Of a stretch of 64,000 bases of DNA, positions 23,055-32,323 are shown one piece after another. Where the stretch lies: the NCBI GenBank assembly GCA_900169235.1, contig FWCC01000220.1, positions 1 through 64,000 on the forward strand, given 5' to 3'. The position numbers and the translations under genes are program-made. How positions within the stretch are numbered: the first letter of the stretch is position 1; each line of letters opens with the position of its first letter. The stretch comes from Zarea fungicola. Lineage: Eukaryota; Ascomycota; Sordariomycetes; Hypocreales; Cordycipitaceae. Under the pieces are notes generated by a model, which was not told where the DNA came from, searched no databases, and saw only the letters and a program-made list of their open reading frames with translations.

Positions 23055-24196
23055 ATGGACAATCTCTGGGCCCGCCGCACAAAGTCAGTAGCCATTCCAA
23101 CACGCCTGCTTTCATAACCCCATCTGCGCAGTTTCGCTAATATAACCCTCTCTTCAACAGCTCCAGCAAGCTGTCCTTGTCGACGTCACTCAACGGCGGT
23201 CCAGGTGAATCCGGCCGAAATGCCTCTTCCTCCAGACGACACGATGTCAAGTCGGCAGGCTTCCCCTCCAACCCGGGCAGTGCCCTCGCCTCGCCCACCA
23301 CAGGCGGTGGTGCCTCGAGCGCCTTTGGCCTAGGCTCCGGCGCCTTTGCCTCCTTTGGTTCCGCCAAGACGCCAAAGTCGCAAGCCAACCCGTTTGATAC
23401 CGCCATGGGATCGGCCCTGCCCAAGCAAGGCAGCACCGGAAAGGATGCCTCGAGGATACCCGGCAAGTCGGGAAACATGACGTCCATCTCAGAGGCGCAC
23501 CAGTCGTCTGGCCCCTCCGCTGTCCGCCAGATACACCCGCTGAAAGACGCTTGGTCATTCTGGTACCGCCCGCCCATCTCCAAGGCCCATGGCTATATCG
23601 AGTATGAAAATACGCTACACGGCATCGCCACCATGACCACCGCCGAGGAATTCTGGCAAATCTACTCACATCTCAAGAGGCCCTCGTCTCTGCCCGTTGT
23701 CTCCGACTACCACCTTTTCAAGAAGGATATCCGGCCCATCTGGGAGGATGAAGTCAACCGAAAGGGAGGAAAATGGGTCGTCAGGATGAAAAAGGGCGTT
23801 GCTGACCGCTACTGGGAAGACTTGCTGCTTTCCCTCATCGGCGATCAGTTTGGTGATGCTGGCGAGGAAGTCTGCGGTGCCGTGCTGAGCATGCGCAACG
23901 GTGAAGATATTCTGAGCATCTGGACCAGAACCGATGGCGGTCGTGTGCTCAAGATTCGGCAAGTTCCCCCATGTCATCAGGCAAGTAACAAAACTGTGAC
24001 TTGCCGCTAACACCTTGACCGTAGTGAAACCATGAAGCGCATCCTCAACTTCCCACCCAACACTCGCGTAGAGTTTAAAAGCCACGACTCTAGCATCCAG
24101 CAGCGCACTGCCATTGATGAGCAGCGTCGCGAAAAGGCCATTCAGCACCACAACGACAAGCGAAATGCCGGTAGCTCAAGACAGAGCCACGACTAA
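23055..24196 (+). CDS. Cap-binding translation factor, class II eIF4E (4EHP-like)
   Basis: Three exons (23055-23083, 23161-23958, 24025-24196) give 332 residues. The first 130 residues are Ser/Gly/Ala-rich and probably disordered. The eIF4E fold starts at IHPLKDAWSFWYRPP and runs through EEFWQIYSHLKRPSSLP, DYHLFKKDIRPIWEDE, NRKGGKWVVRMKKG, LLLSLIGDQFGDAGEEVCGA and ISIWTRT-like ILSIWTRTDGG. The second cap-stacking Trp and adjacent Glu (PIWED) are present; the first Trp is replaced by Tyr (KAHGY), the signature of class II eIF4E/4EHP. The second intron has a GC donor (GCAAGT), required to keep the frame. 4EHP-type proteins bind the cap but generally repress or specialise translation. The canonical eIF4E1 is not in this window. 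Confidence 0.9.
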
Positions 24197-25081
24197 ACAA
24201 TGCGGGCGGGCCGCAGCTACCTGGCGCGTAACTGTATACTAAAGCGAAGGCTGGAAATAAGAAAGAGAGCAAACCAAACCGTTCTTGCGTTTTTGTCACC
24301 CCCTATTTTTTTTTGGGCACCAAGCCTTGACCCTTTGCGTGTTGCAATCTTTCTGTGCCTCTTGACTTGTTACTGTATTACTTTGTGTGTCTTGTGTCTA
24401 TTGCATGTTTTGTCGTGTGTCAAGGACGAAACCAAAGCGACGACCCCATGTTTCCTTGCCCAATGCTGCTGCTACTCTTGATATGAGGTGAAGCTGTTTG
24501 TATTTTTTTTTGGTTCTATTATATCGTTGCGGACACTTGTTGGCAGGAACTGTGAGGAAAGGAAGGGGGATCAGCTGGAGTTAACATCTGAGATTTTTGT
24601 TATTTATCCTAACCTGGAAAGTACGGTGGGATTTTTTTTTTTTTTTTTGGAATGGGTTGGTATATCGGTGGTTCGGTCAGTTGGTACAGACGAGATGTTG
24701 AGCGAAAATCCATCTTATGAGGAAGGCCGCCGGTTTTATGTATTATAAGGCAAAACGAGACACTTTGGGCAATGAGCGGGTGGCGGCGAGCAGCTGGATA
24801 GCGTATTGCTTTTATCAAATGTAAAGTTTGTTCCATTTTTGGAATAATATGGCTTTTAGCTGAACTGTGACGAGCATGATAGATTTCGGAACGATGAAAG
24901 GCTGTGCTTCTTTGAAATCTCTCTTTTTGGTATATTTATTACATTATCGTGTGTCATGTTGGTTTCCTCTGCCTTCTCACTTGACACTCCATCTTTCAAA
25001 AAGCTCATTTGGTTTCTTGGTCTCTCATCTTTTCAAAAGGCTTCTCTTCTTCTTCTTCTTCTTCTCTCATACTGATAATGT
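24197..25081. other. Convergent 3' region between eIF4E2 and SAD1
   Basis: The 885 bp contain a T18 homopolymer around 24632-24649 and a TTC microsatellite at the right end. No gene is supported. Confidence 0.6.
25041..25067. repeat. TTC microsatellite
   Basis: About seven TTC units lie directly downstream of the SAD1 stop codon (gene on the minus strand, so GAA units in the transcript). Confidence 0.8.
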
Positions 25082-26752
25082 TCACCCCGCTTTTGCTTTC
25101 CCCTTGCCCGCAGGCTCCCTCCTCCGCTCCCAAATCTGCAGATACGACTCGCCCAGATACAGCAGCTCGCTCTGCACCTTGTCCACAAACAGATCCTGGC
25201 ACACGACCCATTCCCCGGTGGCCTTGTCCTTGAGCTGCACCTTCCACGTCTTGCGCTCGTCGCCCGTGTCCGCCACGTCGTCCCTCGTGCGCACCGCCTC
25301 GTGCACCACGTTGGCCACGAGATCGTACCAGATGGGCTCCCCCGGCGGGCACACCTTGGGATCCGGCTCCACGTACGGCGCCATGTCGAGGTTGCGCGCG
25401 TCAAACGTGACAATGGTCGGGTTGCGCTCCGCCACAAACTTGTTCTGGCTGAAGCGCTTCACGTGCAGCGCCAGGTACGGCGGCAGGGGGTGCAGCAGCC
25501 GGTGCCGCTTGCGCTGCGCGTGGTGCTCCTGCGCCGACACGCCGTCGTACTTGCTCAGGATCGACGTGAGCGGCACCTGCGGGATGATGTTCTTCTCCAG
25601 CTCGTCCTGGAACAGCGGCGCCGACGGCAGGTCGAGCGTCAGGAGCAGGAAGCGCACAATGTCCACCTTGACCTCGCCCGCGTCCTCGAAGCGCAGGCGA
25701 TCGCCGGCGTCGGCGCGCGCGGTGATGGCCTGTGACTCAATCTTGATGCGGCCCTGAAAGGTGCGCTGCACCATGGACGAGCCCGGCCTGGTCTTGCTGC
25801 CGCCCAGGCCCAGGTGGACGTTGTTGAGGAACCACGAGAGGAAGTCGACGGGGTCGGACTGCGCCGTCAGCGTGAAGCGCTTGTTGGACCGCAGCGCAAT
25901 CTCCTGGAGGAGCTCGTGCGGGGAGACGTGCGACTTGAACGCGCGCGGGTTCCAGATCTTGCGGAACAGCGTGCTGCACCGCCGCACCAGCTCCGTCTTG
26001 CCGGAAAAGTCCTCGAGGAGCATGTAGTTGCGGAGAGGCGCCACGTGGGTAAGCGCCTGCACGACCACGTTGAGGTAGTCGTTTTCCTTGATGTTGTTCA
26101 TGCCGACGAAGCCCGGCACGTATTCCTTGCCCGTAAGCGTCCAACTCTTCCTCTTCGTCGTCGTTGTCGCTCCGGCGGGCCGGTCGAGATCCGCGACCTC
26201 TTGCTTCGTGTAGCGCGGGTCGGAGACGTATTTGATATCATCGAGCGCCTTGCTCTGGACTTCGTAGCCCTCTGGGAGGACGTACACCTTTTGCGTCTCG
26301 AGGTTAATGTACACGTGGTGGTCCTCGTCGAGCGCGTGAAAGTAGGCGTGTGATTTGGGGCCGCGACCTTGGAAATAGCGACCGCAGACGAGGCATGCGT
26401 AGACGTTGATGTTGGAGAGCGAGATGGAGCATAGTTTTTCAAAGTCGAAATCAAGCACCTGCCGGTCTATCGTGTCGAGGTAGAGGTCGTCGTAGCCAGC
26501 GGCCGCTTTGGACTGTCGCGTGGGTGCCGTCATCGGTGCCACATCCGCGCCTTCGAACTCCTCGTCGTCGTCATCATCATCGCCGTCGTTGGCTTTGTAC
26601 GCTGTGCCGTTGGAGTCGCCATGGTGAATGGTGCTCGCGATGGTATTGCCTTCCAAAGGAGACTCCGCCTCGTGAGTGCGGGATCGTTTCGACGAGGGGG
26701 ATGCGAGGCCGTGCAGCTCTTCCAGCGCCTCTGTGGCGGGTCTCTTGCTCAT
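25082..26752 (-). CDS. SAD1: U4/U6.U5 tri-snRNP factor SAD1 (USP39-like inactive deubiquitinase)
   Basis: Intronless, 556 residues. An acidic N-terminus with an Asp/Glu run lies near 56-68. The UBP-type zinc finger (about 105-185) reads FEKLCSISLSNINVYACLVC then GRYFQGRGPKSHAYFH. The USP-like domain (about 212-545) starts PGFVGMNNIKENDYLNVVVQ. In active USPs the residue before this Tyr is the catalytic Cys; here it is Asp (about 225), as in USP39/SAD1, so the protein is a pseudo-protease. The family is required for pre-mRNA splicing, in tri-snRNP assembly or stability. The start at 26752 is the first ATG and gives a sensible basic N-terminus. Assignment is firm. Confidence 0.94.
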   Translation of the reverse strand: MSKRPATEALEELHGLASPSSKRSRTHEAESPLEGNTIASTIHHGDSNGTAYKANDGDDDDDDEEFEGADVAPMTAPTRQSKAAAGYDDLYLDTIDRQVLDFDFEKLCSISLSNINVYACLVCGRYFQGRGPKSHAYFHALDEDHHVYINLETQKVYVLPEGYEVQSKALDDIKYVSDPRYTKQEVADLDRPAGATTTTKRKSWTLTGKEYVPGFVGMNNIKENDYLNVVVQALTHVAPLRNYMLLEDFSGKTELVRRCSTLFRKIWNPRAFKSHVSPHELLQEIALRSNKRFTLTAQSDPVDFLSWFLNNVHLGLGGSKTRPGSSMVQRTFQGRIKIESQAITARADAGDRLRFEDAGEVKVDIVRFLLLTLDLPSAPLFQDELEKNIIPQVPLTSILSKYDGVSAQEHHAQRKRHRLLHPLPPYLALHVKRFSQNKFVAERNPTIVTFDARNLDMAPYVEPDPKVCPPGEPIWYDLVANVVHEAVRTRDDVADTGDERKTWKVQLKDKATGEWVVCQDLFVDKVQSELLYLGESYLQIWERRREPAGKGKAKAG

Positions 26753-27128
26753 GGTGACCTGAGCCCTATGTATCCAACCAATGCCGAGTCGTTTCCTTCC
26801 AGCTATACTAAATGTGTTGATACGTATTCAGAGTAATTGGTCCTTTTACGTTGAGTTGCGGCGCATAGAAAATGATAACGTCGTTTAGTGATGTGTTGCT
26901 GGGATGAAAAGTTGCAGGCAAGCTTCTGCGACTGTGGGGCTGCAAGCTTGAGCCGCTCTGGTTGCCTGTCGGTAGCACTCGAGGTTAGAAAAGACACAAG
27001 AGGTTCAAGTTTCATCATCTTTTTAATATTTTTTTTTTATTTTCTTTCCAAATTGTGCTTCGGCAGCACATCCAAGATGATAATGGAGCTATATACATAT
27101 GCCGAATTGTGTGTTTTTATATACAATG
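26753..27128. other. SAD1 promoter and UTP13 3' flank
   Basis: The 376 bp lie between the UTP13 stop and the SAD1 start, both minus strand. They include a U-rich tract near 27020-27050 and a short U6 5'-stem look-alike at 27056-27073, which I reject as an RNA gene. No gene is supported. Confidence 0.6.
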
Positions 27129-29921
27129 CTATGCTAGAACAACCGCATCCTCCATCGATGCATCCTCATCCGCGACAGGGGCCAGATTATCCATCTCCTG
27201 CAGAGTATACTCTACAAGATAACTCTCATCAACCAGCTCCTCCATTCGCTTATAGTGTCTCTCTGTGTAGACCTTGAGTGCCTGCAAGATATCCTTCAGA
27301 CTCTGTTGTCCACGGGCACCCCGGACGGATAGGTTCGAGAACTTGGACGCTGGGTAGCTGCGCACCAATGCCCAGAGAATTCTTTGCGCAACCGGGGCTG
27401 TGCGCGCATTGGTGTTCCAGTCTCGTAACCGCAGCAGCAAAAGGAAAATCTGGTCGTCGGAGAGATTACCCAGGACCTCGTCAACAGCCCGCAGGCCGGT
27501 GTAACTTCCCTCGTCCTTTTTGGCTCCGGTGACCACCGAAGTAAATAGAGAAAGCAGTCGGCCGGGATGATTCAGCTGCAGAGCGAGTGTGATGGCTTCT
27601 CTGTAGGAACCTGCGTGGATGTGATTTTGCAATTCCTGCTCCTGCTCAATGAGCTCCAGCGCAGCCTGGGACGCCGCAGCCTGGGTCTCCGATGTCGTGT
27701 CCTTCCAGAACGACACCGTAGAGTCACCACTGCCGGAGACAATCATATTCGTCTTGGGCTGTACAGCAACTGCCCATACTCTGTCTTCGTGATTATCCAG
27801 GGTGCAGTCCGTCTCGCCAGAGTTTGTGTCCCACACCTTTACAAGACCGTCGCCGCCCGCACTTGTAAACTGCACCGACCTCTTCTGCTCCCCCTTTTCA
27901 GGCATGTTGAGCCATGCTACCTTGAGCACACTGTTCGAGTGGCCCTCAAAAGTCCGAATGCAAGTATAATCAGCCATGCTCCATAGCTTGATGCTCTTGT
28001 CACCACTGCCAGTAAGCACGACACCCTTGCCAGTGACAGGGCCATCGTCGCTCTGAAGCGCTGGGAGGCTCGCAGGCGAGAACTGAACAGACCATACACC
28101 ACGCTTGTGACCGCGCAGTATACCTTGGACCTCACCCTCAGCAACAGACCAAATCTTGACCGTCTTGTCCTGTGAAGCGGACGCAAACAGGTTTCCAGAG
28201 TGGTGGACGTCAATGGCATTGATGTCCTTGTCATGGGCCTTGCGAGTATACAGTGCCTTTCCGCTTGATTTGAATTCTTGTTGTTGCGCTTTACGCGGAA
28301 CCTCCCACTTCTTGATCGTTTGATCCTGCGAACCAGTAATTATAAAAGCAGGAGGATGTGATAAGGGGTCCTGGAAAGCCTGAGAGCTCTCCTGTGGTTT
28401 TGTTTGAGGCAGGCCAACCGCGCCAAGCGACTCGGCGTGTCCCACGAAGGTTGCCCAGCACGTATACGATTTGTTTGCGTGGTCGACCCGCCAGAGTTTA
28501 GCCGTATTGTCCTTTGCACCGGTTGCGATCCAGTGACCGGACCAGTCAGTATCGAGAGAAATAATAATGTCCTCGTGGCCCTTTAGCAAGGCGACATCTT
28601 GACCAAAATAGGCTGCATCACTGTCATTCGAATCAGGCTCTACGACAGACACAAGCCTGATATCCTCAGAGTTTGTGGCAAGGGCAAGAAGGGAGTTATC
28701 AGGTAGCATGTAGGCGAGATCAATAATGTCGTCGTGTGTACCAGATATGCGGCGGAATGGCTCAGGTGCAGCGAGTGAGCTCGACTCGGCTTTGGTGGCA
28801 GGCTTGAACAAAGCCAGCGTGTGGTCAACTTGGACACCGACTATGAAAGGCATGCCTGGCCTGTAATGAACGGCCACAAAAGCTTCTTCTTCGCCCTTTT
28901 CGGCTTGCTTTGGTGTCAATTCCCTGCCAGTGTCGGTATCCCAGATACGTAGGCAGCCGTTTGCGCCCGCCGAGTACGTCAAGTTACCGTCATCAATGAA
29001 CCCAGCAGCCTCGACAAGTTCAAGGCAGGGGACGACTTTTCGAAGTTTCCATGACTTGGCATCCCACCAGACGAGAGAATTGTCCCGACTCGCCGTTACA
29101 ATTGCGTGCTGTGTAGGGCAGTAGTCGAGAGCCTGGACATCGGAGACATGCGAGTCGAGATTGGCGATGCAGCTTCGCTTGTGAAGATCCCATACCTTGA
29201 CTTTTCCATCCTGGCTGCCAGATATAAGTCGAAAACTCGTGCTTGTGCTCCCGTCTTCCTCTTCGGCGTCCTCGTTGCGCGAGCGACTTTTTCCTTTGCG
29301 GCCAGCATCCTGGGATCGTGACGCCACCTCAAAGAAGTGCAGCGCAGTGACCAAGACCGAAGGACCACGGAAGGTATGGGTTACATACCCTCCAGCAATG
29401 TCCCACACCTTGATTGAGCCATCAGTACCACCAGTTGCAACAAGGGTGCTCGTTCGGTCGACCGCCAGAACAACAACGGGCGTGCCATGCGGCTTGAGAG
29501 TTCGGATAAGAGAGGATTCGATAGTGCTTCCGTCGGCCGATTTCTTCAGGGAGAATATTCTCATTTGTAGCGACCGGGAGCAGATGATTAAATGCGATCC
29601 AGACGGGGTTACTAGCAGCAGCATTAGTACGGCGCTATGCGCGGACCGTGATCAGTACACACAAGTGAGGGTTGAGATGAGCTCCCCATCCTATTGCCAA
29701 GTTAGAAAATGCCATTGTCCATTTCTAGCGACACTACCACGTACTCCTTCAATTTGACCAAGATGGCGTCCATTGGTGGGGTTGGTGAGGATGGCCTCCT
29801 CGCCAATTGTCGTGGCTAGAATCTGCGCATCATTGTCAATGGATACGGATCCGCCAGTGAAGATGGGTCGAATGACGCGATCGACGTCAAAAGTCGTTTT
29901 CAGAGGCTGTTTCGTCGCCAT
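27129..29921 (-). CDS. UTP13: U3 snoRNP/SSU processome WD40 protein UTP13 (TBL3)
   Basis: Three exons (29921-29745, 29690-29663, 29611-27129) give 895 residues. The second exon is only 28 nt and the intron after it is 51 nt with a TACTAAT branch site. The start MATKQPLKTTFDVDRVIRPI is followed by tandem WD40 repeats spanning about residues 50-690, for example GTDGSIKVWDIAGG, SQDGKVKVWDLHK, ASQDKTVKIWSVAEG and GSGDKSIKLWSMADY. The C-terminal UTP13 domain (about 700-890, LELIEQEQELQNHIHAGSYR onward) separates it from other WD40 proteins. UTP13 belongs to the UTP-B module of the small-subunit processome and acts in 18S rRNA maturation in the nucleolus. It is divergent from the 30-32 kb gene, with start codons 132 bp apart. 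Confidence 0.94.
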
Positions 29922-29975
29922 ATTGGACCGATGCTGCCGTTTACGAAAGTCGAAGCCATCGAGTGCAAACGACTT

Positions 29976-29989
29976 GGGAATTTTTTTGG
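29976..29989 (-). promoter_or_regulatory. RRPE-like A/T element upstream of UTP13
   Basis: In gene orientation it reads CCAAAAAAATTCCC, about 55 bp upstream of the UTP13 start. It differs by one T from the element upstream of LOC1. Both genes make ribosome-assembly factors. Confidence 0.45.
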
Positions 29990-30053
29990 AGAGATCCCGA
30001 TAAGATAAGAGTGACCCACTTTCTCCATGGCCAGTCGCGGAACACCAACTAAC

Positions 30054-31974
30054 ATGGATCAAGAGCCGTCATCTCAGCCCGCATCATTCACCAGCGTTAT
30101 GGAATACCATTCGTATCGCTGTGCCCAAAATATTGATCATTTGACGTTGACATAGAGTTTAATCATCATAATTTATCGGCCAAGCTCAAATACTGACGGG
30201 CTGGGAGACCTTTCGATATGGGCATGCAAGGCCCACTAACCGCCCAAGCTTTGGTGAGCCCCCAGCAAGGAAGCATCTCAGGAGCACATGACCATCTAAC
30301 ACGATGAAAGGGTCGGTCACCGTATGATGATGTTTTAGAAGGAGATGGGCCGGAAGACACTCGTCAGCCGCCACAGCAGTATGATCAAAGAGGACGTCCC
30401 ATCAACCCGGACACCAAGAGAATCAACCGTGAGATCGTGAGAGCACACAATGAAGTCATGCTGGTCATTGGTGTAGCGGAACCAGAAAATCCAAATAAAA
30501 GCCCAGAAGCCGAATCACAAAGGAGGCACGACGCTCACGAAGAAGAGATTGGTCGACAGCTCGACTCTCACGCCAAGCGTTGCATCGAAATAGTCGGCCT
30601 CTTTGGCATCCACGGCATGCGCCAACGCATCTTGGTACATTGCCTCTGCTACTCTGCTCTGCATGCCACGACCCAACTAACCTCTTGTAGATTTATCGCG
30701 ATTACTCGAAAATCCCGTACTGGCAGTTCTGGCAACAGAAACACGAGTTTTCCTGGAAACGAGATGTTCTCCCCGGCGCGGCAGCTGGCCTGCTCACCAA
30801 TTACATTGACCGTAGCTTATTCCGGGTTTGGCTTGGTGATCGAGATAAAGTACTCGCTCGGCGCATGTAAGTGCTGGTTTCACGAAATTGTAGCCAAAAC
30901 CCCGTCTAACTCTTTAGCCTCATTGACGTCTGGTCTTATTTCCGAACTCATCTCAAATACTTTGCCTCTATGCAACGGCTCGGCCTGATCCCGGCTGACC
31001 AATGGCTCCCGCGCCCATCATATTTTATCCCCTTTACACAAGACTCACCAATTCCTGCACCACCACCACTAGAAGGCTTTGACCCGGCCTCTTTGATACG
31101 CTGGACTGGCAATGTCATTGTCAACGCCACGCCTTTTCTGCTATGGGTAGTGGTGCTGCGAGTAGTGAGAGATTTGCAACCCGAGGTTTGGGCACATATA
31201 TTTAGGAAACTTCCAAGTACCGCTTTTCGGGGCCGCAGAATACCGCCGCCACCTCCCCTACCGGCGACTCCTCCACTAGAAGTGGCTCACATGCCGCCTG
31301 TCGACGAAGCTGCTATCGAACCGCTATCAAGTGTGGCGGAGGACGTCCCTGTGATATTAGATGAGGGTCAGGCAGAGGATGGTGTGCAGGCAGCACAGAA
31401 TTACGAGGCTCCCACGGATTCATACATGAACCGTGAGGACGAATACGCGACAGACGAAGATGAAGGCGAGCGCGTAAACACTACGCTAATTAGCTTTGAC
31501 GTCGAGGCAACGGAAGCAAGCCCAGACGCGCCGCCTGGTTTGTGGTCTGCCGAGTTGCGCCCTAGCCAAGCGACGGATGCCAGAGACGATGCCTTGCCAG
31601 TCTATCTCGACACGCTGCTGACGCAGCTGCCTGCACTCCTCGCCTCCAACTTGTTCACCGACACGACGCTTCGGCTCATGATGGTTGCATACGAAGCTTC
31701 TGCCCTGAGACTGATGGCGCGCTGTCATCGACTGCGGCACGGCCTGCCGTGCGACGATATATATCGGCCTAACATTCTCAGTGATCTGTCATGGCGTGCC
31801 GTGACCAACTTGCTCGGTGCGGAACTGCTGCACATGACCATTTCCGGCGAGATATGGGCCGTTTTTACGGCCATTTCGCAGTATTTTCACATGTCCGATA
31901 AGGAATGGAAGGTGGCAGAGGCAAAGAAATTGGAGGAGGAGCAGGCCGGAGGTCCTGTGCCTGCTGAGTTATAG
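30054..31974 (+). CDS. Uncharacterised fungal protein, possibly membrane-associated
   Basis: Five exons (30054-30112, 30208-30253, 30311-30634, 30691-30866, 30918-31974) give 553 residues; phases close, but the first two exons are less certain than the rest. The second half of the protein carries one strongly hydrophobic stretch (NATPFLLWVVVLRVV) that could be a membrane segment. Before it is a basic, Trp/Tyr-rich region (YRDYSKIPYWQFWQQKHEFS). After it comes a Pro-rich linker, an acidic stretch and an Ala/Leu-rich helical region. I recognise no named domain. The stop codon lies within a 27-nt repeat array (see repeat entry). If the first exons are wrong, translation could start at 30218. It is divergent from UTP13 with a very short shared promoter. 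Confidence 0.7.
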
Positions 31975-32046
31975 CATGATCCTGCGGCTGCGGAACTGCA
32001 GCCTGGTCCTGCGGCTTTCGAATTATAGCATGATCCTCTGCAGGCA
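31966..32046 (+). repeat. 27-nt repeat array spanning the stop codon of the upstream gene
   Basis: Three units of exactly 27 nt: 31966-31992, 31993-32019 and 32020-32046. Read in the frame of the gene they give E-L-stop-H-D-P-A-A-A, E-L-Q-P-G-P-A-A-F and E-L-stop-H-D-P-L-Q-A. The gene's stop codon TAG (31972-31974) and a second TAG (32026-32028) occupy the place where unit 2 has CAG (Gln). A weaker related unit (E-Q-A-G-G-P-V-P-A) precedes the array inside the coding region. After the second TAG the frame stays open to another TAG at 32074-32076. Confidence 0.85.
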
Positions 32047-32323
32047 AATGAAAGGCCGTGTGACTTTAGCTTATAGGTACATGGCCCAAAGTAATCATAA
32101 TTCAATAATATTTCCTTTCATATTTTTGTTGACTTTGTGTCGAAGACTTCAACGAACAACTCTCTTATATCCAGTCCAAAGAAACACGAAGAATAAAAAG
32201 AAATTCATAAATTTTTCCCATTACACCACATTTGCATACCCAACTCCGTAAGATATCATTGTACAGAGCTTAACCCAGTTGAACAAAAATGCACCCAAAA
32301 ATTCGTGACTTGCATATTACTCT
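32047..32323. other. Convergent 3' region before MCM5
   Basis: An AT-rich stretch between the repeat array and the MCM5 stop codon. Nothing else recognised. Confidence 0.6.

Noticed and set aside
27056..27073. GTGCTTCGGCAGCACAT resembles the 5' stem-loop of U6 snRNA.
   Set aside because: Only the first 17 or so bases match. The ACAGAGA box, the AGC triad region and a terminal T run are absent downstream.
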